DNA from: Chimonanthus salicifolius | Taxonomy: Eukaryota; Streptophyta; Magnoliopsida; Laurales; Calycanthaceae | Assembly (NCBI GenBank): GCA_013350335.1 | Contig: CM023541.1 | Location: 62,623,413-62,687,412 of the forward strand | Length of the DNA stretch: 64,000 nt | Direction of reading: 5' to 3' | Shown here: one piece after another, positions 40,198 through 50,309 of the stretch | Layout of the letters: the number at the start of each line of letters is the position of its first letter | How positions within the stretch are numbered: position 1 is the stretch's first letter | Made by a program: the position numbers and the translations under genes | The notes under the pieces: generated by a model | What the model was told of the DNA's origin: nothing | Seen by the model: only the letters and a program-made list of their open reading frames with translations | The model's database searches: none

Positions 40198-40490
40198 TTA
40201 TTTTTTAAGCACTGTGTATTTCCAAAATTTCTCAAATTGAATATTCGGACTAATTACGATAACCTGATAAAAATACTTTAAGACTTTAAGGTCTTTTGAC
40301 ACTCCTAAATGTGTTTTCGGCACACCCTAGGAATACCCTTATTTATAAAATACTGTGTTTTAAATATTTAAGAGTGTCAAAAGACCTTAAAGTTTTAAAA
40401 TATTTTTATCAGATTATCGTAATTAGTCTAGATATTTAATTTGAAAATTTTTGAAAATACACAGTGCTTAAAAAATAACTTTAAAATTAA
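40198..40490. repeat. Nested hairpin unit, copy 3
   Basis: Same structure as the unit just upstream, separated from it by about 45 bp: CACTGTGTATTTCCAAAATT at the left and TTGAAAATACACAGTGC at the right, with an inverted centre holding TGTTTTCGGCACACCCTAGG. Confidence 0.8.
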
Positions 40491-40855
40491 ATAAAAAATC
40501 GATTCATTCGAATGAATCAGTCAAATGAATAAATTGATTCATTCTAATAAACGACTGATTCATTTAAATGAATAGATTGTAAAATCAATTCATTTGAATG
40601 AACGGGTGAAAAATAACGTGTGTTACTGTTCACCCGATTCATTCGAACGAATTGATTTTATAAAGGGGATTCGTTCGAACGAATCAAAATTGAATGGGGT
40701 ATGTGCCCATTCGTTCGAACGAATGTTGAAATGAACTGAGAATTCGTTCAAACGAATGGAAACGCAGGGGCAAAATGGTAATTGGCCACCCGCATCTGGA
40801 AACGGGTGTGTGGAGTCAGAAAAACCAGGTGCGTAAACTGGTACCCTTTCTAAAC

Positions 40856-41929
40856 TAGCTTGAATCAATTGATGTTTATAATATCATATATATATATATA
40901 TATATATAAGATGTGCATGCTATGTTTAATGAATGAAGTATTTCTAAAAAACAGAGTTAAAATATAATAATATAATCAATTTAAAAATATTCTAATAGAT
41001 TATAAATTGAAAGAAATATGTTTTCTTATTCAAGAAGACTGAGGTTACAATGGTAGATAGAGCTGAAAGGTTGTAATTTGTAGGTATAAAAAAAAATTAT
41101 ATATATATATATATCACTGTTAAAATTAAAAACAAAAAGATAAAGAAATACATGATAAAAAAAATGGAATGACTGAATTAGTGAGTTTACAATTTTTTAT
41201 AGTTAAGACATTGTTGAACAAAACTCGGAACCACGACCTAAATAGATGAAATTTTACTACTTGGCGATGATAATGATGTTAAATAAAAGTGATTATTTAT
41301 CCAACAAATAGTTGTAATCGGGATTAGAAATAGGTTTAATTGATTTTTTGTATTATGGAGATATTTTAGGATAAAATTTTGTAATTAGAAGAGATTTAAG
41401 TTGTGTTGCAAGACAATTGGGTCAACAAAACTTACATAAATCAATAATAGCTATCCTAATTCCAATTACCGTTATTCCTATTCCAAGTATTATGGATTAA
41501 TTTGGATTCGGTTGGTGCACCGATTTGCACTCTCAAGAAATCGGTGCACCGATTTCCAAGTGATCGGATCGGTGTACCGGAACCGATTTCTGCTGATGAT
41601 GAGAGGCAAAATAGAATGTTTACTAAAACTCGTGCCTCTTAAAAGATAATGTTAGAATTGACACCCTTCTTTTATATTAGTTTACAGACGAAGAGGGCAC
41701 TTCTCTTGCCTAATATCTTTATCTTTTTTTATTAATTTATATTAATAACTTCGATATGATACATCTATCATCTGTATATTTGCAAACGAAAGAATCCTTA
41801 TGATTTCGTGAACTCAGTTTTGTGCAGCGTGCAACTTAGGCCAGGTGAGTTGAGTTGATGGCGTAACCCAAATCTGCCTATAATTTTAAAATCCCAATTC
41901 ATTTTTAATTCACACTAATTAATTTGTGT
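40856..41929. other. Spacer with AT microsatellites; no gene recognised
   Basis: Contains (AT)n at about 40886-40909 and 41099-41114. A short stretch near 41520-41590 has the motif GGTGCACCGATTT twice and variants of it. No exon chain or family signature. Confidence 0.45.
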
Positions 41930-42240
41930 TAGGGGTGCAAATCTCGGCAAGACCGGGATATCGGCCAATATACAAATATCGGCGGATAAAATTCTCTCTC
42001 CTCTTTTGTCTGTATTTTTTTTTTTTAAATATAGATATTTTTTATTATTTATTTTTTTTAAATTAAAAAATCCAAAAGAAAGCTTTTTTTTATTAAAAAA
42101 AAGAAATTGAAAACAAAAATATCGGTCGAGATATCAACTCGGTCTCACCACTATTTTGATTTTTATTTTTTTAAATAAAGATCGATATTATAGATATCAG
42201 TCATATCGACAGAGAAATATCCATCCGAATAGAGCATGTG
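41930..42240. mobile_element. hAT-type MITE, right end lost
   Basis: Starts TAGGGGTGCAAATCTCGG, close to the CAGGGGTGCAAAA terminus of the element at 22232, and has GATATCGGCCAATAT, ATCGGCGGAT and ATATCGACAG motifs. The interior shares the CTCTCTCCTCTTTT tract with the 22232 copy. No CCCCTG right terminus was found. Confidence 0.55.
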
Positions 42241-42324
42241 GTTGGATTTGTATTTGTTGAACCACTCTCCAAATTTGGAGAATTAGAGCACCCATTGGAG
42301 ATGCTCTAATAGTACTCAAAAAGG

Positions 42325-42485
42325 CGGTACTCTTGGATGCGTGGATTCCGACTATGCAAGTGATCTTGACAAAAGAAGATCAACAATCGGCTATGTTTTC
42401 ATAGCTGGCAGATTGCTCCGAATGTTGGAAGTCGATGCCACAATTAGCAGTGGCTTTTCTACTGTGGAAGTAGAGTAGCCAAAGA
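42325..42485 (+). pseudogene. Ty1/copia RNase H fragment
   Basis: 42332-42406 encodes GCVDSDYASDLDKRRSTIGY and the following VFIAG, which is the RNase H start of plant copia polyproteins. A frameshift follows, then WKSMPQLAVA in another frame, then STVEVE and a stop in a third frame. Only about 50 residues remain; there are no flanking LTRs and it is certainly inactive. Confidence 0.8.
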
Positions 42486-44464
42486 GCTCTCATTTTATAT
42501 AAAAAGAAAAAAATAAGTCTAATTTTATATGTTTCTTATTTTTTATAAACAATGTTAAATCGTAAATTTTCATATCCCTAGTGTCGGGAACTTTATTGAT
42601 AAAATGCATAAAAAAACTTCCAAGTTATCTTAGTTTCCAAAAATCATTTGATGCATCTCACTATATTATATCCTCATTTTCTTTTTTCATCCCTTTGAAT
42701 TGTACCAATCACGACAAAAAATGTTATAAATTTCACATAATTTTTATAACTCACATAATTTTTTTTTATAAATTTCAGTCATGTTTACTTGTGTATTTTA
42801 AATTTATGACCGAGCCTGCTTCCTGTTGACTCATTTTTATGGTGTTTTGTAAGCATACCACATTGAATCTGTGATTTGGAATTATGAGCAATGAATGGAT
42901 TATTCACAACAATGATTTAACCGACTTTTCTCATATCTAATAACTCACATTCGCCATGTTTCATACATATGATTCAAGAGCCTCTTTCAATTACAGTCTT
43001 CGATCCCGCACGCGCACGCGCACACACACATATATATTATATGCAGATAGGCATGTGTAATGTCTCAATCGAAGTCAGTTAAATATACGAGAAGTGGCCT
43101 ATTAGAGTTGGAGTGTGAATCAAACTTAAGACCTTATTTTATAAGGTAGATTTCTTGAGCAATGTTGAAAGTAAGACTTAATCCCACGGACATATAACCT
43201 CTCAATCCCCACAAGCGAGTTAAATCTATGAGAAATGGTTTGTTTGAGTTGAGCCTAAATCAAGTCCAACCCGTATAACTTTGAATACCTACAAGTTAAA
43301 AGTTGCGATTGTCCACACTAGAAATTGCACGTAGGAAGTAATAAAATGCCCGAAAGAACGCTTTCAATTTAATCGGAAGATTTTTACTTGTGAATGTTGC
43401 TTAGATGTAGAGCACCACAATTTCTTTACAGTAAGCCATCACTCGAACTAACGGTTCATCTATGTTGCAAGTGGCAGACCTTCACATTATTTTTATTTTT
43501 GCAACATCACAAGTATTTCATGATAAATTAATTTTCTAAGCTACTCAAGCCCCCCTATCCATGTGTTGCTTTAACACCTTCGTCCACCTTCTTTGTATTC
43601 CTGATATCCCCAAATAATTTCTAGACTACCATCATCTGCACTTTGTGTGACACCAAGTAACAAATGCACTTTGTACTCAAGAGACAATAGTAGTGTTGTC
43701 AATGTGTTGGGTGGATCCATTGGGCCTTTTGACATGGCAACTTAACTAGTCTTTCAAATCCTCACACCCCGGACAAGTCTTCTCGGGTCCCCTTCAAGTC
43801 CCCTTCATTAGGGTTGAGAGTGAATTGAGGCGAGCGCCTCAACCCTCAGGCCATCCTCTTCAGGGTTTGAATCAGCTAATTTTTAATCAGAATAATAATC
43901 ATATGAACCAATTCCCATTCATCAAGATGTAATATAATGGCATGAGATATATTAAAAAGTGTCTAATACAGATCTCATTCTAGAGTTGTGAAACGGGGAA
44001 GTAGATTACAAAAAGAGAATAGTAAATTTTTCTAATAAAGAAAAGAATATATAGACAGAGAGAGAAATGGATTGTAAAGTTGAGTTAACACGAGACAAGG
44101 CACATTTGAGTGAATTGTCAGGATTCTAGATCTCTACAATTTTATAACAGCTAAAATCAGTGACAAGCCGAAACAAGAGAAACAGAGATTACAGCTATCA
44201 AACTTTCTCCACCACTCGACCAGCCAACAGAGCAGAGCTTCGTTCATAAAATTAGCTGGGTCTGCCCTCTGCAAAGTCCAAAATCGACAACTCAGTCACA
44301 AGAACAAAAACAGTAAATGTATTTCAAAATAACTTTGACGATAAATACAATCTTTTGCAAAAAAAATGTTTAGCTGTAAACCTTCTCCGTTGGTATTTTA
44401 CATTAATTTGAGGCAATGATGTCACCTTCTTGACCTCCACTCCACTTAAGAAAAGGAAATTGAC
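42486..44464. other. Spacer with duplicated reductase-flank pieces
   Basis: 42750-42840 matches 14490-14565. 43007-43037 is a strictly alternating pyrimidine-purine tract (CGCACGCG, then CACACA, then TATATA). 44340-44460 (AATGTTTAGCTGTAAACCTT, TTTACATTAATTTGAGGCAA) recurs at 47490-47605. No gene recognised. Confidence 0.5.
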
Positions 44465-45240
44465 AAGTGTTTGGATAAACATTGACGAGCCGAGTCATCG
44501 TAAGAATTCAAGAGTGAACTCAGCTAAGTGTTTGGATTAACAATTCTAAGATGACTTTTCAATGCTGTAAATTGGAGGGCATTTTTCAGAATTATTGAGC
44601 TTCTTGTAGACTACCATTTGATTAAAGGATGTAGATACAAAAGGATCACATAATCCATCACGACAGCTGTCATTGGATTGGAAGAATGTTCTTAATTAAA
44701 GTACATAAAAAATAGAGTTTCAATGAATAAAGTACTTATGAATTCACTTTTTACTTTAATTAAAACTAGTTAATTTAGTATACAGTGAACTTGCAACTTG
44801 CTATGGTACAGGATGATAATTGTCTGCCATATGGACAAATTTGGGACCTAATAGGTGGCATTTTCAACTCTAAGACCATATTAAAATCATTTGTGACCTA
44901 AAGAAGATCTTTAGCTTTAAACTAAAGCACAAGGAACATATAAAACACTATAAGGTACCAATTAATATAATGACTTAGAAAGTGATGTTTGGTATGATAA
45001 ACCTTAATCAACAATAATACTCTTAGTTTTAAAAAAAGCAAACAACAACAGGAAAAAAAAGTGGATCTAAACCCACATGAGTTGGGTTAGAAAGAAACCC
45101 TAAAAAAATTAAGATTTAACAAATATGTTTAAAATGTACCTATTTGCCTGCTATGTAGGAAGTAGTTGAGATGGTGGTGTTTGTTCATTTCATATACTCC
45201 AATAGAAACTTTCAATAATCGGTGGCGAGAAAAGAAATAG

Positions 45241-45720
45241 GGCCGCCGCATCCCTGTTCCTATCCATTCTTCCGTCTCTTCCGCTGCATCTCTCCCCTAA
45301 TCCTCGCAGCCCTCTCGCGATCTTCTCTATGTTTCCCTTCTCTCTCGCGCTATGTCGAAGATAGAAACATCATAACAAGAAACAAGAGATTGTAGAAGAA
45401 AAAATAGAAGTGTTGGTGTATCGCCGGAGAGGTGATGGAGAACGAGGTGCTGCGAATCGCAAGATGGAAAACCACCCTTTTTCTTGAACTTTCGTTTTTT
45501 GACCTGTTTCTTTTCCATCGTCGCCAACACCCCTATTTTTTTCTCCAACAACGTCTTTTTTGTTGTTACGATATTTCTACGTCCGATACAGCGCCAGAAA
45601 GAAGAAAAAGATAGAAAGATCGCGAGAAGCAGAAACGGCTGCGAGGATGAGAGAGGAATCAGGCGGAAAAATTAGAGAGGATGCGGTGGAAAGAGAGGGT
45701 TTAACGTTTTGCGCAGTCGT
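45241..45720. repeat. Inverted repeat (arms of about 200 bp) within copy C
   Basis: The left arm 45241-45440 (CCGCATCC, AATCCTCGCAGCC, CTCGCGATCTT, GCGCTATGTCGAAGATAGAA) is matched in reverse complement by the right arm 45510-45720 (TTCTACGTCCGATACAGCGC, AAGATCGCGAG, GGCTGCGAGGAT, GGATGCGG). Copies A and B hold only one orientation of this sequence, so C has gained an inverted second copy. Confidence 0.7.
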
Positions 45721-46088
45721 GACTCCAGAGTAGGGTATTTATTTCTATTTTCTCTTTCTTCATTTATTTAATGATTATTATTATTATTATTGAAATACAT
45801 TAAGTATTTTATTTAAGGATTAAGGATATCTAAGTAATTTAGAATTTAAATTAATTAATTATTATTCTATTTAATTTGAAATCCTTAACCTAAATAAGTT
45901 TAATTGAAAACTGCAAATCAAATAAATTTTTAACTAATTTGGATTTAACTAAAAATTTAAATATTGAGATTTAATTATAATTTTAAATCATTTTGAGTTC
46001 TATTAAAAAACTTAAATTCATTTAATTAAAACTTGATCATTACAATATAATGATAGTATCAACCAATAATTTGATGTGTATGTTGCAG

Positions 46089-46259
46089 ACTCGGTTATAA
46101 GTATTGGTTGATACGATATCGGTTGTACCGTAACAATATTGGCCACCAAATATCAGTCAATATTTGCCTCATATCAAGCTAATATAGGTTGATATTTTAA
46201 AAATATATACTAAAATAAAGAAAGGACTGTTTTATCGCCCTCCCAATTTTTGAACCCCT
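46089..46259. mobile_element. Old hAT-type MITE in copy C
   Basis: Flanked by TGTTGCAG (46081-46088) and TGTTGGAG (46260-46267), matching at 7 of 8, and ending GAACCCCT. The interior has GATACGATATCGG and AATATCAGTCAATATT motifs. Orthologous to the element at 31699 in copy B. Confidence 0.6.
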
Positions 46260-46617
46260 TGTTGGAGGCAATATCAGCGAATACATCTGCTCTTATATAT
46301 AAAATTTGAAAAATTTAATATAAAAAATACACTATTTATGATTTTAAGAAGTATTCTCGACCAATCGAATCATCTCCAAAGTAGGTAGAGTGATTTTTTA
46401 AGTGAAGTGAAAATTGAACTCAGAATTCTTACTTTTTAAATGATTTGTTAAATATATCTTGAAATGAATTTAAATTCAATATAAATACAATTCATAAGAT
46501 GAGGATAAGTAAAAAAATGTCTTATCAAATTTCAACTTCACAATGCAGTCTACTGTTCTTCCTCCTTATTTATGCCGCCAAAGCCACGGATAAAATGGGG
46601 TGGAAATGGAATCTTCG

Positions 46618-46740
46618 TCTCATCGAATATCAAATACGAATCGTATCGACTGATATGATACAGTTTTGAAATCTTATCATATTGGTTGATATGCCGATAT
46701 CTCGACTACAGCATATCGGCCCATATCGACCGTTTTTGTT
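46618..46740. repeat. Fragment rich in TATCGGCCCATATCG-type motifs
   Basis: Contains GTATCGACTGATATGATAC, GATATGCCGATATCTCGAC and CATATCGGCCCATATCGACC, the interior motif of the hAT-type family, but no recognisable termini. It abuts the copied reductase 3' end. Confidence 0.45.
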
Positions 46741-46791
46741 AGAAAAAAAAAAAAAGAATACCATTTTTTCGACTCCAGCTTCACCCATTCA

Positions 46792-47351
46792 CCAAAAACA
46801 ACGGCACCAGTTTAACACATATGCTAAGAGGTAAATTTTTACGCTGCATATTGTAACTAGAAAATCTCTTATTCTTGCTTTAATAGATATGTGCAATGTT
46901 ATTCTCCATTGTTTTTTCTTCATTTAATATGGTGATTTTTCCAGATGAGAGAGAGAGAGAGACTGCAATATCATTTTTCTCTGTAATCAAATATTAGAAC
47001 CCAGGCTGCAATATCATGTTGTATGTTGACTATGAACCTATAGCTCAGAAAGTAAGTTGACTATAAATGATAAAGGGTGATATCTATCATTTCCTAATGC
47101 AAAGAATTATGGGTTTCGTTGGTCACTTTTCATGATTTTCTCACTATAGTGAACACATTAGATGATGATACCTTTCAATTAAGACTCGATGTGAGGTTGC
47201 ATTCTTCCAATATTTCTTTTGCCCAATGACCTGTTTGAATTTATTAGGGTCCTTATATTTCACTCTCAAATTTAACTAAAAATTTGGTCATTCAAAGAAA
47301 GATTATGAAACTTTTCTTAGATGACAAAATATTGTCTTTCTGACGAGCATT
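46792..47351 (+). pseudogene. Copy of the glutathione reductase last exon and 3' UTR
   Basis: 46792-47351 matches 12025-12585 almost base for base. It includes the end of coding exon 10 (last residues TTAPV; here the stop is TAA and Pro is CCA, against TAG and CCG in the gene), the AGAGGTAAAT splice donor and the following 500 bp. At about 47352 it jumps to sequence homologous to 14405, so 1.8 kb of the original is missing. It cannot encode an enzyme. Confidence 0.88.
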
Positions 47352-49800
47352 ATATGCTGGAAGTTAGGTTGATGGTCATTTCTTTCTATCATAATATGCT
47401 CGACGGGGCAAGGGAGGGTGAGCTTACCAACTTAATAATTTCAGTCATGTTTACATGTATTTTTTATATAAATTTCAGTCCTCTTTTGTCAAAAATAAAA
47501 ATGTTTAGCTGTACACCTTTTTGGTTGGTATTTTACATTAATTTGAGGCAAAGACGACAACTTCTTGACCTCCACTCGACTCAAGAAAAGGAAATGATAG
47601 GAATGATTTAGATAATGTTTTACTGATGGTATATTTAGTGTTTTGATAATAAAAATATTAAATTTATATTTTTATTAATTTGTCAGTGAAAAGATACACA
47701 AATTCCTTTTTATCCCTTTCTTTATCAATTTCCTAAAAGAAGTACCGATTGTTATTGAAGAAGATCACCTCAATATAAGGGGGAATTAAATATTCCTGGC
47801 CCTGCGTAGTAACCGAGAGTTTATAACTGACATTAGAATTTTGTAAAAATTTACAAAAAATTAAGAAATTTTATACTTGAAATATCAGAATCGTTAAAAT
47901 TTATAAAACTTCATTTAAATTTGAAAAATTAAATTTCAACTGATATGAGTTATTGGTCTCCTAAAAGAACATACATTGGCCAATGTTTTAAATATCAGTC
48001 TGCACAATAATTATACCGTTTTGGTACTATCAAATGTTCTATTGAGAAAAATTGAAAAATGTTGACTAATATTAGTGTCAGAAGATCCAAATGCATTGTT
48101 TTTAAGTTTCAAATTATTAAGTCCATAGAATTCAGTGTATAATTTTGAATGTAAACTTTCTAAAAAGGGCCATTGGAAAAATATTTTTTCAAAATTTATA
48201 TTAGCAAAATTTATAACTCTAAATTTTGACAAGAGCCAAAACCCATTCGGCACACGTCCACTGTCGAACTACAAATAGTAAATTTAAATTTTATGAATGT
48301 ATGATAAGTAGTTGGCTCATAGAAAATACTTGTAAAATTTAAACATAATTTGTTGATACCAGATCCGTAGATGGCTTTGACAATGGAATTAATAATAGTA
48401 GTTGTAATTCTAAAATTTGCAAAAGAAATCTTCAACCCATAAATGGTATTTTAGCAATCAGTCTGTTGCAAATAAAAGGCCAAAGAAATAAAAATTCTCC
48501 TTTTTCAGAAACCTTCATTCACTTAATATAAAAATTGGGATATATGGAAAGAAAATGGAGAAATTTTAGATGATTCTGAGATAACATAATTCTTACTCTC
48601 AAACGATTACTTTAGTGACTTGTAGGCGTGAGGAATAAAAAGATCACAAGTTTTTCTTCTTTGATTTCTGAAGCAATGCAAGGATCATTCTCCATAAATA
48701 AATGGTATCTCAAAGTCCTCCCCCAAATCGTTTATATTGCAAGTGTTGTTCTCTAAAATAATTGGATCAATCTAAAATACAACCTGTATAACCTAAGATG
48801 AGCGACTCAAGTGCTGAAAACAGAACAAAGCATGGAACCCTTGAAAAATATGTCTTAAAACATAAAAAATCAGCTTCATCAATCATTTGTCCAGTGAAAG
48901 TTTTCTGTTTCCATTACACCAAAGCAATTCAAACTAAAAGAATATTGAATGGCAGTAGCCTGCAACCCGAGACCTACAATCCGATTGCAAAACACTACTG
49001 ACATTAAACATAACTGGAGATACTGGTTTGAAAACTTGAAACTCAAATTTGAGTAGAAATCCAATCAAAATTGACCCATAAAAGTTTGTTAGCTCACTCA
49101 GCTCAAAACCTTACCGAGTAGAGTCAACTTAGACCGACTCGCCTACGTTTTTCATGTCTTTCTTAAACTCGATTCCCTTACTGGTACCAGATCCAAAATA
49201 TGGAGGAATCTAGTCAGTTGATGTGGCAGCTGGTTTTCCATGGACGGAGCTCCATGCATACTATAATGGATGAGAACAAGTGTACACCATTTGTCAATTC
49301 ATCCCTAGTTGGCTCAGGTGAGATTGTAGAATTCAATGTTCGAGCACAAAGTTGAAAACAAGAATTGACAAATAAAATAACTTTTAATCACGTTCAAGCC
49401 TAATAAGAACAATAAACAACAAAGCATCTATAAATTCAAACGAATATTCAAACCATGAAAGAAGTGGACTAAAAAAAACCACCTGTCGACCGAAATTTCA
49501 AGTTACTAATCTGGCTTCCAACATGTGCATATATATAGTGGGAGGAATATGTGACCTCCGTCCAGTACAAGTATCGGATCACATTCGCATCATGACCAAT
49601 GTCCAGCATAACATAAGATTATAGAACCAAATTTGTGCATTACTAAGCATCATAAATACTACGTCGAATATATATCCACATACTTCTTCCAGAAAATGGA
49701 AATGGTCTACATTTCACAACAGTAGCTGTTGCATATCATCAATGCATCATAACATATATTCTTTAGGAGTCTAAATACGTACGCCGCAGTGCATGTCCAA
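47352..49800. other. Spacer upstream of the UPF1 3' end; no gene recognised
   Basis: Starts with the copied pieces of 14.4 kb and 44.34 kb DNA (to about 47605). From 47606 on it is unique, AT-rich sequence. Two overlapping minus-strand frames at 48011-48435 have no family signature and are most likely chance. Confidence 0.5.
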
Positions 49801-50309
49801 AAGGGCTGAATGGGAGGTCAACCTTTGCGTAGTTGCTTTACAAAACTTACACCTGTAGCTGTTCAGCAAGATTCAGGGGGGCATGAGGTAGCAACAGATA
49901 TGCTTCTTCAAGAGACTACCATTTTCCTGTAAGTAATGCATGCAGCAGCACATCCACTATTGTTTTCTTTCCCGTGGATGATTGGCCAACCCAGATCCTT
50001 CTGGCAATGCATTGTTTTCACCCTTTCTCAGAGTAGCTACTTTTCTCAAAAAAATTCAAAACTCGTATGCACCAGAAATTGGGGTTATCCTCTCTCAGCT
50101 TTGGCTGTTGCTACCCGTGAAAGCAGAGAGATAACTGCCACCATTCACCATCTCAATTACAAACTTTAGTGACCTTTTACACCTTCTTGAGCAGTAAATG
50201 CATCAAGATGACAATCTCCTCTGCACACAAGCACAAGAGCACACTCGTCAGCACAACCAAGTTGCTGAATGTAAAGAGCCAACCCATCTACAGTCAGCCC
50301 CCATGCGGC
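49801..50309 (-). other. Probable UPF1 3' UTR
   Basis: Follows the stop codon at 50312-50310 on the minus strand. The DNA is less AT-rich than the spacer beyond it and has no competing exon model. The polyadenylation site cannot be placed from sequence alone. Confidence 0.4.

Larger units (their letters stand above)
39593..40846. mobile_element. Foldback element 2, Mutator-like, perfect 9-bp target duplication
   Basis: TTTCTAAAC is directly repeated at 39584-39592 and 40847-40855. The termini are inverted: the left starts GGTCCCATTCACACACTCGA, then TTTTTCT; the right, reverse complemented, starts GGGTACCAGTTTACGCACCT, then GGTTTTTCT. A 9-bp duplication with long inverted repeats is typical of Mutator-like elements. 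The 1254-bp body carries ATTCGTTCGAACGAAT and ATTCATTCGAATGAAT palindromes and two nested hairpin units, and no transposase. Confidence 0.85.
44465..46400. repeat. Segmental duplication, partial copy C
   Basis: 44465-44990 matches 18310-18840 of copy A (CAAGAGTGAACTC, GTGTTTGGATTAACAATTCT, ACTTGCAACTTGCTAT). 45770-46400 matches 20720-21300 (AAGGATATCTAAGTAATTTA). The middle, 45070-45740, differs from A and B and holds inverted arms, while the 1.4 kb element at 19318 in copy A is absent here. Confidence 0.8.

Noticed and set aside
48011..48435. Two overlapping minus-strand frames of 80 and 74 residues.
   Set aside because: AT-rich composition, no recognisable motif, no splice-compatible neighbours.
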